Shown here in pieces: positions 16,846 through 26,133 of a stretch of DNA of 64,000 nt. Position 1 is the stretch's first letter. Each line of letters begins with the position of its first letter. The stretch spans positions 3,147,001 through 3,211,000 of the forward strand of contig NZ_CP080443.1 of the NCBI RefSeq assembly GCF_019613955.1. Direction: 5' to 3'. A program made the translations under genes and the position numbers. The notes beneath the pieces are model-generated. The model worked only from the letters and a program-made list of their open reading frames with translations, was not told the origin of the DNA and ran no database searches. This stretch comes from Chryseobacterium sp. LJ668 (GTDB lineage: Bacteria; Bacteroidota; Bacteroidia; Flavobacteriales; Weeksellaceae).

Positions 16846-18000
16846 TTATGCTTTTTTAATAACAATTCTAAAAGTAGTTCCTTTTCCCACTTCGGTTTGT
16901 GAAATTCTAATGTCACCATTATGATATTCCTGCACTACTCTTTTTGCCAAGGACAATCCTAATCCCCAACCTCGTTTTTTGGTAGAATAGCCGGGTTTGA
17001 AAGCATTTTGCGCCTGATATTTTGTCATTCCGCTGCCACTGTCTTTTACTTCGACTAAAATATTTTTGTTGCGTTCAAAAACTGACATCTGCAAAACTCC
17101 CTGTCCTTTCATAGCATCAACGGCATTTTTTACTAGATTTTCGATCACCCAGCTCATCAGAATTTTGTTGTGCGGAACGAGAATCGTATAGGTAGGAAGC
17201 AAGAGTGTAAAGTCAATCTTTTTTGAAATTCTAGTTTTCAGATAGTCATAATTTTCATGAATGGTTTCATTAAAATTCTTGTCATTCAGCTCGGGAACCG
17301 AACCGATTTTAGAAAATCTTTCTGAGATGGTACGCAGTCTTTCAATGTCTTTTTCTATTTCGTTCACTCCGTCTGATTCTGGGTTCTCAAGTTTCATAAT
17401 TTCCATCCAGCCCATCATTGACGATAATGGAGTGCCGATCTGGTGTGCGGTTTCTTTCGCCAAACCGGCCCAGAGATAACCTTCGTCGGTTTTTTTGACA
17501 GTTCTTAAAAACCAGAATGAAAACAAGAAATAGCAAAGTATAAAAGATCCAAGCAGAATGGGAAAATACTGAAGATTATTCAGCATTCTTGAATTGTCAT
17601 AATACACAAACTGATCATTCCCACCTTGAACTTTTATTTCTATCGCAGGGTATTTTTTCCCCATTTTTTTTGCTAAAGCAATTATTTCTGTGGAATCATC
17701 GCCAACTTCTTTTGCTAAATGTTTATATTCTATGATCTGATCATTTTTATCTAAAATGATTACAGGAATTGTTGTGTTTGAGCTGTAGATAGCAAGAAGA
17801 AGTTCCTGAACTTCTAAACTTGGGGTCACATCCTGTTGAAATTTTATAGCTTTAACCAAAATATCAACTCTCTTAACTTCTTCTTTTTTTAAATAATTAA
17901 CAACCAATGTTGAAGCAATAACGATCGCTACAACAACCAAAGTCATCAGAGAAAAAATAAACCAGTTATTGAATCTGGAAAATATGGATCTTTTTTTCAA
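16846..18000 (-). CDS. Membrane sensor histidine kinase
   Basis: A 384-residue kinase. Two membrane helices (about 14-36 and 147-166) flank a periplasmic sensor of roughly 110 residues; no HAMP is evident. The phosphorylated His is H186 in [18 protein letters not shown], where Gln replaces the usual Glu after the His. The ATPase domain has the N box ([10 protein letters not shown]), G1 (VKDSGSGM), an [20 protein letters not shown]2 box and a normal end. The only usable start in front of the first helix is a TTG at 18000, 8 bases after the dacB stop, so weak, coupled translation is likely. No response regulator is adjacent. Confidence 0.87.
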   Translation of the reverse strand: MKKRSIFSRFNNWFIFSLMTLVVVAIVIASTLVVNYLKKEEVKRVDILVKAIKFQQDVTPSLEVQELLLAIYSSNTTIPVIILDKNDQIIEYKHLAKEVGDDSTEIIALAKKMGKKYPAIEIKVQGGNDQFVYYDNSRMLNNLQYFPILLGSFILCYFLFSFWFLRTVKKTDEGYLWAGLAKETAHQIGTPLSSMMGWMEIMKLENPESDGVNEIEKDIERLRTISERFSKIGSVPELNDKNFNETIHENYDYLKTRISKKIDFTLLLPTYTILVPHNKILMSWVIENLVKNAVDAMKGQGVLQMSVFERNKNILVEVKDSGSGMTKYQAQNAFKPGYSTKKRGWGLGLSLAKRVVQEYHNGDIRISQTEVGKGTTFRIVIKKA

Positions 18001-18008
18001 TTGAAATT

Positions 18009-19382
18009 TTATTTTAAAATATTCAGAATTTTCTGCAGTTCTGTACTGCCGCTTCCTTCATAATTATTGATAATGATCGAATAAACATACTTTTTACCAT
18101 CTTTTGAGGTGTGATAACCTGCATAAGATTTTGTATCTCTCATTGTTCCGCTTTTCATCTTCATTCCGTTATCCTGGGTTGGAAAACCTTCATAATAAGA
18201 TTCAAACCAAGCTTGTTTTTTAGCATAAAGCAGGGCCTGAACTTCTGCTTTTGCCGAAACATAATTTTGAGGCGAAAGTCCGCTTCCGTCAGCGAAATTA
18301 ATCATATTGGGGTTGATGCCTTTCGACTTCCAAAATTCTTTAAGAAAAGCAATACCGCTTTTGAAACTTGGGTTTCCTTTTTTCTCCTTCCCTAAAGTTT
18401 TAATTAAATTTTCACCATATACATTTACGCTTTTTCTTAAAAACCAATAAATGATCTTATCTAAAGTCGGCGATTGATAAGTGAGGATGATATTGCCTTT
18501 AGGAAATTCCAAAGGTTTTTTGCCTTCAATCTCCATCTGAGAATTCGTCATTACTTTTCCGGAAAAATCAATTCCTGAATCTTTTAGCCAGCCCTGAACT
18601 TCAACTCCTAACTGCAAAGGAGGATTAGGAACCGAGCCTGAAACAGTCGTCACTTTTCCAGCTGGTAGATTTCCGTTAATTAGAGCCACCTCAGAATGTG
18701 GGGCGGTAAAAATCAGACTTTGATCTGAAGTTCCTGCTGCTTTCAGATCATTCAGCCATTTTATGTTCGCCAAAGGATAAGAAAAACTCTTAAATTCTGT
18801 TCCGTTGATATTGATATCAAACTGATTTTCGCGCCAATTGACTCCCCAGACTCCCGCTCCGTAATAATTGCCCAAATCATCCCAAGGCCATCCTCCGGGA
18901 ATCGTCTGATGATCAAAATATGAATCATCAATGATCAAATCACCGGAAATCTTTGTAATCCCAGCTTTTTTGATGGCATCCAATAACTTTTGTTTAAAAT
19001 TTTCGGGTTTGTAACCTTCATAACGCCAACTTCCTAAAGTAGGATCTCCGTTGGATGTGATAAAAAGATTTCCATTTAAAATTCCTCCTGAAATTGTTCC
19101 TGAATATGCTGAAGTAGTTTTGTAAGTATAATTTTTACCTAAAGTTTCTAAAGCTGCAGCAGCTGTGAAAATTTTCTGCGTCGAAGCGGTTGAGAGCCCT
19201 TTATTTCCCTGATAGTCGTAAACTAAGTTCCCGCTTTCATCAGCAACATACAGTGATAAACTGGATGAAACTGCCATTGGAGAATTCATTAGATTTTTTG
19301 TAGCATCATCAAGTTTTTGACTGACGTTCTGAGCAAAAATAACCTGTGTTGAAAATGCAAATAAGACAAACGTTTTTTTCAT
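18009..19382 (-). CDS. dacB: PBP4-type D-Ala-D-Ala carboxypeptidase/endopeptidase
   Basis: A 457-residue periplasmic serine peptidase of family S13 that trims or opens cross-linked peptidoglycan. Signal peptide to about residue 18 (VIFAQ). The catalytic motif SxxK is S67-T-Q-K70 in STASTQKIFTAAAALETLG; the second motif is FADGSGLSPQN and the third is MKSGTM (K-S/T-G). It is placed between a small lipoprotein gene and the histidine kinase gene in the same direction with 5 and 8 base gaps, consistent with one transcription unit. Confidence 0.9.
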   Translation of the reverse strand: MKKTFVLFAFSTQVIFAQNVSQKLDDATKNLMNSPMAVSSSLSLYVADESGNLVYDYQGNKGLSTASTQKIFTAAAALETLGKNYTYKTTSAYSGTISGGILNGNLFITSNGDPTLGSWRYEGYKPENFKQKLLDAIKKAGITKISGDLIIDDSYFDHQTIPGGWPWDDLGNYYGAGVWGVNWRENQFDININGTEFKSFSYPLANIKWLNDLKAAGTSDQSLIFTAPHSEVALINGNLPAGKVTTVSGSVPNPPLQLGVEVQGWLKDSGIDFSGKVMTNSQMEIEGKKPLEFPKGNIILTYQSPTLDKIIYWFLRKSVNVYGENLIKTLGKEKKGNPSFKSGIAFLKEFWKSKGINPNMINFADGSGLSPQNYVSAKAEVQALLYAKKQAWFESYYEGFPTQDNGMKMKSGTMRDTKSYAGYHTSKDGKKYVYSIIINNYEGSGSTELQKILNILK

Positions 19383-19387
19383 TTTAA

Positions 19388-19942
19388 TTAGCTTATAAAT
19401 CCTGAAATTTCTTTTTCAAATACCCACTTATCTTTAATTTTCTTTAGTATTATCCTTGAGCCTTGTCCACAAAGTCCACCACAATAATAGCCGTAATTTA
19501 TAATAACTCTTTTTTTATCTAAGGAGAATAATGGTTTTCCAACAAACATAAAACCTGCATCGTCATGTTTTTCTTCAAATACAGACCAAAATCCCTTTCC
19601 TAATTTTTTATAAGCTAACAGCTTTTCTGAATGTATAATTTTTAAATCAGTAATGTATTTATAGCTTAGTAAAAAATCTTTCGAAGTTGCAAATTGGCTT
19701 AAAATATAATCTGAATCTTTCTCATTAAAATATTGTCTAAGAAATTCTTTGCCAATGTATTTATCAGTTTTGAGGTTAGGATCTTCGGTAATTATTGACA
19801 ATTTTTTATGAAATTTTGTTTTTCCGTTCTTAACCACAAAATTAATTACTTCGTAAATTTCTTCATCAGAAATATTTTTTTTCTGACAATTTAATGCAAT
19901 GGATAAAATTACAAAAGTAGTTACTAATATTTTTTTTATCAT
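19388..19942 (-). CDS. Small exported protein, possibly a lipoprotein
   Basis: A 184-residue protein with a cleavable N-terminus (ILVTTFVILSIALNC; the Cys at about residue 19 fits a loose lipobox). The remainder has no motif I recognise; a YYCGGLCGQGS stretch near the C-terminus contains a Cys pair that could form a disulfide or bind metal, in a strand-rich end (IILKKIKDKWVFEKEI). Its ATG overlaps the pepE stop (ATGA) and dacB follows after 5 bases, so it belongs to the envelope operon. Confidence 0.72.
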   Translation of the reverse strand: MIKKILVTTFVILSIALNCQKKNISDEEIYEVINFVVKNGKTKFHKKLSIITEDPNLKTDKYIGKEFLRQYFNEKDSDYILSQFATSKDFLLSYKYITDLKIIHSEKLLAYKKLGKGFWSVFEEKHDDAGFMFVGKPLFSLDKKRVIINYGYYCGGLCGQGSRIILKKIKDKWVFEKEISGFIS

Positions 19943-20631
19943 AGAGATGCTCCTGATTCTATCTCATAAGGTTCTTTTCCTTTTTCAAAAATTCTGGTTA
20001 ATTCGGTGCCTTCAACAATAATTGTATCTCCGGTTCTCCTGATCCAGTTTCCTTCTCTTAAGCCAACAACTTTTACATCATTTTGAGTTAGAAATTCTTT
20101 AATTCTCGTTTCTCTTGTTTCGCCATTATGTTTTAATTCTGGATTTGGATCCAGATAATGAGGATTGATATTGAAAGGAACCAACCCCATACATTCAAAA
20201 CTCGGAGGATAAACAATAGGCATATCATTGGTTGTTTTCATGTTTTTGCCGCCGATATTGCTTCCCGCGCTACATCCGAGATAAGGTTTACCATTTTCTA
20301 CATTTTCTTTTAATACCATCATCAGATTTGCTTCGTGTAGAGTTTTAACCAACAAAAAAGTGTTACCACCGCCTGTAAAGTAACCTTTTGCATTGTTCAG
20401 TGCTTCAGTTTTATCTTTAAAGCTGTGCAAACCTTTCACGTTGATATTGATGGTTTCAAAAAAAACACGTACTTTCTCAGTATAATCATCATGGGAAATT
20501 CCGCCGGGTCTTGCGAACGGGATAAAGATAATTTCGTCAATTCCCGTATATAATTCTATTAATTCTTCTTTTAAATATTCCAAATAAGCTCCACCGAAAA
20601 GTGTGGAAGTTGAAGCCAGTATAATGTTCAT
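19939..20631 (-). CDS. pepE: Peptidase E (alpha-aspartyl dipeptidase)
   Basis: A 230-residue cytoplasmic serine peptidase of family S51 that hydrolyses Asp-X dipeptides. The nucleophile lies in GCSAGSNIGG (S121, close to S120 of the Salmonella enzyme), and the FTGGGNTFLLVKTL stretch matches the substrate loop. The expected acid and His are supplied by later segments (INPHYLDPN contains the His). Length equals the family norm. It is followed with an ATGA overlap by the small exported protein gene, and starts 10 bases after the YdeI-like gene. Confidence 0.9.
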   Translation of the reverse strand: MNIILASTSTLFGGAYLEYLKEELIELYTGIDEIIFIPFARPGGISHDDYTEKVRVFFETININVKGLHSFKDKTEALNNAKGYFTGGGNTFLLVKTLHEANLMMVLKENVENGKPYLGCSAGSNIGGKNMKTTNDMPIVYPPSFECMGLVPFNINPHYLDPNPELKHNGETRETRIKEFLTQNDVKVVGLREGNWIRRTGDTIIVEGTELTRIFEKGKEPYEIESGASL

Positions 20632-20641
20632 TATTTTAATT

Positions 20642-21133
20642 CTAATTATTAATTGTCTTTCCGAAAAAATCTGTCTTGCCTTCCAGATGACTGATGATTT
20701 TTTCTATATTTTTTTTGATCGCAGCTTCAGTTTTAAGATGATCAATATATCTGATAAGCTCGCTTTTTCTTGAAGGAATCAGATTTTCAAAATTCTTTAA
20801 CGCCACCGCACTTTCTTTTATTGCTTTATCTAAATCCGGATGAATGGTAAGACATCTTTCTGTATTATCGAATACTATTGAAACCTCAATCAACTCACCA
20901 ATTCTTTTAGGTGAATTCTTTAACATTTTTAAATTAATATACAACCTCCATTCGCCAAGGTATTTCATTAAATTCTGTCTGAATTCCTGACCATTTACAA
21001 ATCCCTTCACAGGAATCGGGCTTTTATTCTTACCCGATTGTTTAAAAATTTTATTTAAAATCTCATCAGGTATAAAAACAAAAGGATTGATGCCGATAAT
21101 CTCCAGCTTTGCTGTAAACTTACTGTTTTCCAT
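20642..21133 (-). CDS. DUF1905 / YdeI-like protein
   Basis: A 163-residue protein. The first 90 residues fit DUF1905 (FTAKLEIIGINPFVFIPDEIL ... IPVKGFVNGQEFRQNLM ... IGELIEVSIVFD), and the last 60 fit the YdeI/OmpD-associated C-terminal helical part (KAIKESAVALKNFENLIPSRKSELIRYIDHLKTEAAIKKNIEKII). The biochemical role is unknown; YdeI-like proteins have been linked to protection against antimicrobial peptides. The ATG at 21133 is preferred over a TTG three codons upstream. It leads the pepE unit. Confidence 0.82.
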   Translation of the reverse strand: MENSKFTAKLEIIGINPFVFIPDEILNKIFKQSGKNKSPIPVKGFVNGQEFRQNLMKYLGEWRLYINLKMLKNSPKRIGELIEVSIVFDNTERCLTIHPDLDKAIKESAVALKNFENLIPSRKSELIRYIDHLKTEAAIKKNIEKIISHLEGKTDFFGKTINN

Positions 21134-21235
21134 GATAAACAAAGTTACATTTTTTAAGCTTTATGTAGTCAATTTATGAGATCGGAGAAGTAAAATTGAT
21201 ACTTACAATGCAATTTAAAATTATAAAGTATTCAT

Positions 21236-21243
21236 TATCTTTG
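21236..21243 (+). promoter_or_regulatory. -7 promoter box for the transaldolase gene
   Basis: TATCTTTG fits TAnnTTTG, 23 bases before the ATG at 21267. No convincing TTG upstream. Confidence 0.45.
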
Positions 21244-21266
21244 CCGGAATAAATCTATTATACAAA

Positions 21267-21920
21267 ATGAAATTTTTTATCGACACTGCAAATTTAGAGC
21301 AAATTAAAGAAGCTAAAGATCTCGGGATTCTGGATGGCGTTACTACTAATCCGTCATTAATGGCTAAAGAAGGAATCCGCGGAGCTGAAGCGATTAAAAA
21401 TCATTATAAAGCTATCTGCGAAATCGTAGACGGAGATATTTCTGCAGAAGTACTTTCTACGACATTTGAAGAAATGATCAAAGAAGGTGATGAACTCGCA
21501 GCAATTCATCCAAATATCGTGGTGAAAATTCCAATGATCAAAGACGGGATCAAAGCATTAAAATATTTTTCCGACAAAGGAATCAGAACCAACTGTACTT
21601 TAATTTTCTCTGCAGGTCAAGCTCTTTTAGCTGCAAAAGCAGGTGCATCTTATGTTTCGCCTTTCTTGGGAAGACTGGATGATATTTCTACAGACGGATT
21701 AAATTTGATCCAGGAAATCAGATTAATTTTCGATAATTATATGTATGAAACTGAGATTTTAGCAGCATCGATCCGTCATTCAATGCATATTATTGATTGT
21801 GCAAAAATTGGTGCTGATGTGATTACTTCCCCACTTCCTCCAATCTTGAGTCTATTGAAACATCCATTAACTGACAGCGGATTGGCTCAGTTTATTTCAG
21901 ATTCTGAAAAATTAGCTTAA
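21267..21920 (+). CDS. Transaldolase / fructose-6-phosphate aldolase family protein
   Basis: A 217-residue short-form transaldolase (TalC/FSA type), a TIM barrel that transfers dihydroxyacetone units or cleaves fructose 6-phosphate. The start [36 protein letters not shown] is diagnostic, the Schiff-base Lys region is [15 protein letters not shown], and [31 protein letters not shown] follows. Sequence alone does not separate transaldolase from aldolase activity. Single-gene unit with its own -7 box and a strong terminator. Confidence 0.9.
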   Translation: MKFFIDTANLEQIKEAKDLGILDGVTTNPSLMAKEGIRGAEAIKNHYKAICEIVDGDISAEVLSTTFEEMIKEGDELAAIHPNIVVKIPMIKDGIKALKYFSDKGIRTNCTLIFSAGQALLAAKAGASYVSPFLGRLDDISTDGLNLIQEIRLIFDNYMYETEILAASIRHSMHIIDCAKIGADVITSPLPPILSLLKHPLTDSGLAQFISDSEKLA

Positions 21921-21941
21921 AGATTTTTATTTTAAAATATA

Positions 21942-21968
21942 AACGCCCGAAACTAAGTTTCGGGCGTT
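21942..21968 (+). terminator. Intrinsic terminator after the transaldolase gene
   Basis: Perfect 12-base stem AACGCCCGAAAC / GTTTCGGGCGTT with a 3-base loop, followed by CTCTTTT. Confidence 0.85.
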
Positions 21969-21987
21969 CTCTTTTATTAGCAAACAA

Positions 21988-22012
21988 AAAGCCTCTCACA
22001 ATGAAAGGCTTT
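21988..22012 (-). terminator. Intrinsic terminator after the E2 gene
   Basis: AAAGCCT...AGGCTTT stem with an internal TCA/TGA pair and a short loop; read leftward it is followed by TTTG. Confidence 0.75.
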
Positions 22013-22034
22013 AATACATTTATAAAAAAGAAAA

Positions 22035-23651
22035 TTACAGTAACAAAGTTAGTGGACTTTCTAAATATGTTTTTAAAGTTTGTAAGAACTGAGCTCCTGT
22101 AGCACCGTCCACAACTCTATGATCGCATGCTAATGACAATTTCATAATGTTTCCTACAACGATCTGACCATTTTTTACAATTGGTTTTTCGATGATTGCA
22201 CCTACAGAAAGAATTGCAGAATTCGGTTGGTTGATGATACTTGTAAACGTTTCAATTCCGAACATTCCTAAGTTGGAAATAGAGAATGTAGAACCTTCCA
22301 TTTCATTTGCCTTAAGACCTTTAGATTTTGCTCTTCCTGCCATATCTTTTACAGCAGCAGAAATCTGAGTGTAATTCATCTGGTCTGTGTTTTTCAGAAC
22401 CGGAACCACCAATCCGTCAGGAATTGCTACTGCTACTCCAACGTTGATATTACCTCTATGAATGATCTTATCTCCGGCCCAGCTTGAGTTCACCTGCGGA
22501 TGTTTTCTCAAAGCAACAGCTGTCGCCTTAATAATCATATCGTTGAATGAAATTTTTGTATCTGGTAAGGAGTTGATTTCTTTTCTGGCTTCAATGGCTT
22601 TATCCATGTTGATTTCAACCATCAAGTAATAATGAGGCGCAGAGAATTTACTTTCAGCAAGACGTTTTGCAATAATGTTTCTAACCTGAGAGTTTGGTGT
22701 TTCTGTATCTTCGCCCTGTACAAAACTTAAAGCAACATGAGCCGCCGCATTGTTTTGTGCCGGAGCAGATTCTGTTTTTTGTGAAGGCTGATAATTTTCA
22801 ATATCTTTTTTCACAATTCTTCCGTTCTCACCAGAACCCTGAAGACTATTGATATCAACACCTTTATCCTGAGCCATCTTCTTAGCTAAAGGAGAAATTG
22901 CTACTCTGTCTGACGATGAAGCACTTGCAGTTTGTGCAACCGATTTCTCTTCAATTTTCGTTTCAGATTTTTGTTCTGGAGATTTATCATCTGATTTGCT
23001 TCCAGATTTGGCAGCACCAACCTTGGAAACATCTGTTCCTTCAGGTCCTATCATTGCAAGAACTGAATCAACAGGTGCAGCACCTCCTTCTTCTACACCT
23101 TGCTTCAATAAAACGCCATTATATTCTGATTCAAAATCCTGAACTGCTTTATCTGTTTCAATTTCAGCAAGTAGATCGCCTTCTTTTACGGGATCTCCCA
23201 CGTTTTTGTGCCATTTGGCCACTTTACCTTCTGTCATTGTATCAGAAAGTCTTGGCATCGTAATCACTTCTACCCCAGTAGGTACTTCTGCTGAAGTTTC
23301 CTCAACATCTGCAGATTCTTTTTCGGTTTCAGATTTATCGTCGGATTTTTTTTCTTCAGAAGCACCTTCAGCTGCCGGAGAATTTCCTCCTTTTAATGAA
23401 GAAATATCTTCACCTTCCTGACCGATAATTGCTAAAATAGAATCGACGGCTGCTGCTGAACCCTCTTCAACTCCTACAAATAAAAGGGTACCCTCAATTT
23501 CAGATTCAAAATCCTGAACTGCTTTATCTGTTTCGATTTCAGCTAAAATATCTCCTTCTTTTACTTGATCCCCTACTTTTTTATGCCATTTTGCCACCTT
23601 ACCTTCCGTCATCGTGTCGGAAAGACGTGGCATTGTAATCACTTCTGCCAT
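22035..23651 (-). CDS. pdhC: Pyruvate dehydrogenase E2, dihydrolipoyl acetyltransferase
   Basis: Core of the pyruvate dehydrogenase complex, passing the acetyl group from lipoamide to CoA. Domains in order: two lipoyl domains with lipoylated Lys in ETDKAV (K43 and K168), each followed by acidic Ala/Ser-rich linkers, a peripheral-subunit binding domain (ISPLAKKMAQDKGVDINSL, about 255-290), and the catalytic domain ending in DHRVVDGATGAQFL with the active His. Length of 538 fits the two-lipoyl Bacteroidota type. It follows the E1 alpha gene with an 82-base gap in the same direction. E1 beta is not in the window. Confidence 0.94.
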   Translation of the reverse strand: MAEVITMPRLSDTMTEGKVAKWHKKVGDQVKEGDILAEIETDKAVQDFESEIEGTLLFVGVEEGSAAAVDSILAIIGQEGEDISSLKGGNSPAAEGASEEKKSDDKSETEKESADVEETSAEVPTGVEVITMPRLSDTMTEGKVAKWHKNVGDPVKEGDLLAEIETDKAVQDFESEYNGVLLKQGVEEGGAAPVDSVLAMIGPEGTDVSKVGAAKSGSKSDDKSPEQKSETKIEEKSVAQTASASSSDRVAISPLAKKMAQDKGVDINSLQGSGENGRIVKKDIENYQPSQKTESAPAQNNAAAHVALSFVQGEDTETPNSQVRNIIAKRLAESKFSAPHYYLMVEINMDKAIEARKEINSLPDTKISFNDMIIKATAVALRKHPQVNSSWAGDKIIHRGNINVGVAVAIPDGLVVPVLKNTDQMNYTQISAAVKDMAGRAKSKGLKANEMEGSTFSISNLGMFGIETFTSIINQPNSAILSVGAIIEKPIVKNGQIVVGNIMKLSLACDHRVVDGATGAQFLQTLKTYLESPLTLLL

Positions 23652-23733
23652 AATCTATATTGATTTGAGATTCGAAATTCGTGATTTGAGATCAGATAGA
23701 CTCAAATTCAAATATCAAATTAATTATTAATTT

Positions 23734-24735
23734 TTAGTTTTCTAATTTATCTAAGAACGGATAATCTTCCTGAGCATAAACATACTCGTAGATTTTTTCT
23801 GCAGTCGGGTATGGTGAGTTTTCCATAAACTCAATGCACTCTTCCACAAAATCTCTCGATTTGTTGTCTGTGGCTTCAAGTTCTTCTTCTGTTGCCCAGC
23901 TGTTTTCGAGAATTCTTGCTTTGATCAATTCAATCGGGTCGTCTTTTTTTGCAATAGCCACTTCATCCTTTGATCTGTAAGGCTCAGCATCAGACATAGA
24001 GTGTCCTCTGAAACGATACGTTCTTGCTTCAATGAAAGTCGGCCCGTCTCCTCTTCTTGCTCTTTCAATCGCTTCATAAGCAGCTTCAGCCACTTTTTCA
24101 GGATCCATCGCATCTACAGCAAGACAAGGCATTTCATAGCCTAACCCTAATTTATAAATATCTTCGTGGTTCGCAGTTCTTTTTACAGAAGTTCCCATTG
24201 CATACTGGTTGTTTTCAACTACAAATACTACCGGAAGTTTCCAGTTCATAGCCATGTTGAAAGTTTCATGAAGAGAGCCCTGTCTTGCTGCGCCATCTCC
24301 GAAGAAACAGATATTGACAGCTTTTCTGTCAAAGAATTTATCCGCAAAAGCTATACCCGCACCTAAAGGAATCTGACCTCCTACAATACCATGACCGCCA
24401 TAGAAACGGTGCTCTTTACTGAAAATATGCATAGATCCGCCCATACCACCAGAAGTACCTGTAGCTTTACCACAAAGTTCTGCCATGATTCTTTTGGGGT
24501 CTACTCCCATTGCCATTGGATGTATATGACATCTGTAAGCGGTGATCATGCTGTCCTTGGTTAAATCCATTGCATGCGTAAAACCAGCAGGAATAGCTTC
24601 CTGACCGTTGTACAAATGTAAAAAACCTCTGATTTTTTGTTTTAGATAAAGAGAACGGCATTTGTCTTCAAACCTTCTCCACATTGTCATATCTTCATAC
24701 CACTTAAGGTATACCTCTTTAGAAAATTCTTTCAT
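23734..24735 (-). CDS. pdhA: Pyruvate dehydrogenase E1 alpha subunit
   Basis: Thiamine-diphosphate subunit of the two-part (alpha2beta2) pyruvate dehydrogenase E1, 333 residues. Clear features are MWRRFEDKCRSLYLKQKIRGFLHLY at the start, YRCHIHPMAMG, GGSMHIFSKEHRFYGGHGIVG and the ThDP-binding GDGAARQGSLHETFNMA ... VVENNQYAMGTS (GDG-x(22-28)-NN), and the phosphorylation-loop-like YRFRGHSMSD. The beta subunit must be elsewhere. A -7 box lies 38 bases upstream, and the E2 gene follows. Confidence 0.94.
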   Translation of the reverse strand: MKEFSKEVYLKWYEDMTMWRRFEDKCRSLYLKQKIRGFLHLYNGQEAIPAGFTHAMDLTKDSMITAYRCHIHPMAMGVDPKRIMAELCGKATGTSGGMGGSMHIFSKEHRFYGGHGIVGGQIPLGAGIAFADKFFDRKAVNICFFGDGAARQGSLHETFNMAMNWKLPVVFVVENNQYAMGTSVKRTANHEDIYKLGLGYEMPCLAVDAMDPEKVAEAAYEAIERARRGDGPTFIEARTYRFRGHSMSDAEPYRSKDEVAIAKKDDPIELIKARILENSWATEEELEATDNKSRDFVEECIEFMENSPYPTAEKIYEYVYAQEDYPFLDKLEN

Positions 24736-24773
24736 GTGCTAGCTTCTTGCTTATTTATTATGAAATAGTTGAG

Positions 24774-24781
24774 CAAAATTA
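24774..24781 (-). promoter_or_regulatory. -7 promoter box for pdhA
   Basis: Reverse strand TAATTTTG, full match to TAnnTTTG, 38 bases before the pdhA ATG. Confidence 0.45.
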
Positions 24782-24816
24782 TAAAAAAAACTTCATTTTT
24801 ATTGTATACATACCAA

Positions 24817-24845
24817 TTGTTTTTTTAGTTATAGTGTTATATTTA
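24817..24845 (+). promoter_or_regulatory. Promoter for the PAP2-like gene
   Basis: TTG at 24817-24819, 18 bases, TATATTTA at 24838-24845 (one base off the -7 consensus), 16 bases before the ATG. Confidence 0.4.
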
Positions 24846-24861
24846 CATCACAAACTTCAAT

Positions 24862-25506
24862 ATGGAAGAAAAAAAGGCCTCGTTATTACAAACCGTTTCA
24901 AGAATTATCTCAGATTTTTTTAATCCACTCGTTTCGCTGTTTATCTACTTTGTGTATTTCAGCATCCAGAATTACACTTTTAAGGAGGCTTTTACCCACT
25001 TTTTACCTATTCTGCTTATTACCATTCTTCCGGTTATAAGCTGGATTATCTGGAATGTCAAAACCGGACGTTATACCAATATCGATGTCTCAAACAGAGT
25101 GCAGAGAAAGAGCTTGTATATATTCATTGCTGTTTGCATAGTATCTTATATAATATTTAATTTTATTAGAAACGGATTTATAGATTTTGTAATGCTGTTT
25201 ATTTTGATTCTGCTGTTTGCTTTACAATTCAGCAATTTATACATTAAAAGCTCAATGCATACGGCATTTAATGTTTTTGTAGCTACTTTGTTTTTTGCCT
25301 TTGATGTGGAAATAGGATTTGTATGGTTAGCGATTGCAGTTTTGGTAGGAATTACACGGGTTATTTTAAAACGGCATACCGTAAAGGAAGTATTTATGGG
25401 CGCCGGGATCGCTTTTTTGGTTTCTTTTATTTATCTTTATTGCAATAATAAGTATCAACGTAATGATCTACCTACTGAAGTTCCAGTGGAAACCACCATC
25501 AATTAA
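24862..25506 (+). CDS. PAP2-superfamily-like membrane protein
   Basis: A 214-residue protein of about six membrane helices. The pattern fits the phosphatidic acid phosphatase type 2 fold: a basic K...R stretch in the first loop (NVSNRVQRKS region), SSMHTAFN where PAP2 has PSGHT, and GITRVILKRHTVKEVFMGAG where PAP2 has SRxxxxxHxxxD; here the final acid is Glu. It is thus likely a lipid-phosphate phosphatase or a relative with reduced activity, facing the periplasm. Followed 53 bases later by a BlaI-like regulator gene. Confidence 0.68.
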   Translation: MEEKKASLLQTVSRIISDFFNPLVSLFIYFVYFSIQNYTFKEAFTHFLPILLITILPVISWIIWNVKTGRYTNIDVSNRVQRKSLYIFIAVCIVSYIIFNFIRNGFIDFVMLFILILLFALQFSNLYIKSSMHTAFNVFVATLFFAFDVEIGFVWLAIAVLVGITRVILKRHTVKEVFMGAGIAFLVSFIYLYCNNKYQRNDLPTEVPVETTIN

Positions 25507-25559
25507 TTAAGGTCACGAAAAATTGATACAATTATCATTATCTAAATTTAAGCTCAAAT

Positions 25560-26024
25560 ATGAAAATAAATCATCTTACATCAGCAGAAGAAAATTTAAT
25601 GAAGCTTTTCTGGGACTTAAATTCTTTTTATCTAAAAGATGTCATGGAAAAGCATACGGAACCCAAACCGCATCAGAATACCGTTTCTACTTATCTGAAA
25701 ATACTTGTTGAGAAAGGCTATTTATCTACTGAAAAAGTAGGCAGAATTTTCAGATACAGTGTGATTTTTCCTTTTGACGATTATAAAAAATTTTTGCTGA
25801 AAGATCTTACACACAATTTTTTTAATAATTCGGGAAAAGAAATTTTAGAATTTTTATTTAAAGAAAACTTGGTTTCTCAAAATGATCTTAAGGAATATCT
25901 TGATCTTGAAATTAACATAAAGCCGGTAAAAGTAAAAGCTCCCACATTAGAATTCGCAGAAGAAATTCTCAATCCAAAAAAAGACAAAAAAGGAAAGAAG
26001 AAAAAGAAGAAGAAAAAAGATTAA
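25560..26024 (+). CDS. BlaI/MecI/CopY-family winged-helix regulator with Lys-rich tail
   Basis: A 154-residue DNA-binding protein. The N-terminal winged helix reads LTSAEENLMKLFWDLNSFYLKDVME ... NTVSTYLKILVEKGYLSTEKVGRIFRYSVI, close to BlaI/MecI. The C-terminal dimerisation part continues with LKDLTHNFFNNSGKEILEFLFKEN. It ends in a 16-residue run almost entirely of Lys (KKDKKGKKKKKKKKD), absent from typical BlaI. BlaI-type repressors are normally inactivated by a BlaR-type protease; no such gene is next to it, although one may lie elsewhere. Confidence 0.85.
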   Translation: MKINHLTSAEENLMKLFWDLNSFYLKDVMEKHTEPKPHQNTVSTYLKILVEKGYLSTEKVGRIFRYSVIFPFDDYKKFLLKDLTHNFFNNSGKEILEFLFKENLVSQNDLKEYLDLEINIKPVKVKAPTLEFAEEILNPKKDKKGKKKKKKKKD

Positions 26025-26105
26025 CAGCTGCAAATTTTGATTCTAAATATGTTTTATGCTGTAGAACTTCTGTAAAATAACTAATTTAAAATAAAGACAT
26101 AAAAA

Positions 26106-26125
26106 AAGCGGCTTAAAAGCCGCTT
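26106..26125. terminator. Bidirectional intrinsic terminator
   Basis: Perfect 9-base stem AAGCGGCTT / AAGCCGCTT around AA with A and T tracts on both flanks, between the BlaI-like and RRM genes. Confidence 0.8.
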
Positions 26126-26133
26126 CATTTTTT

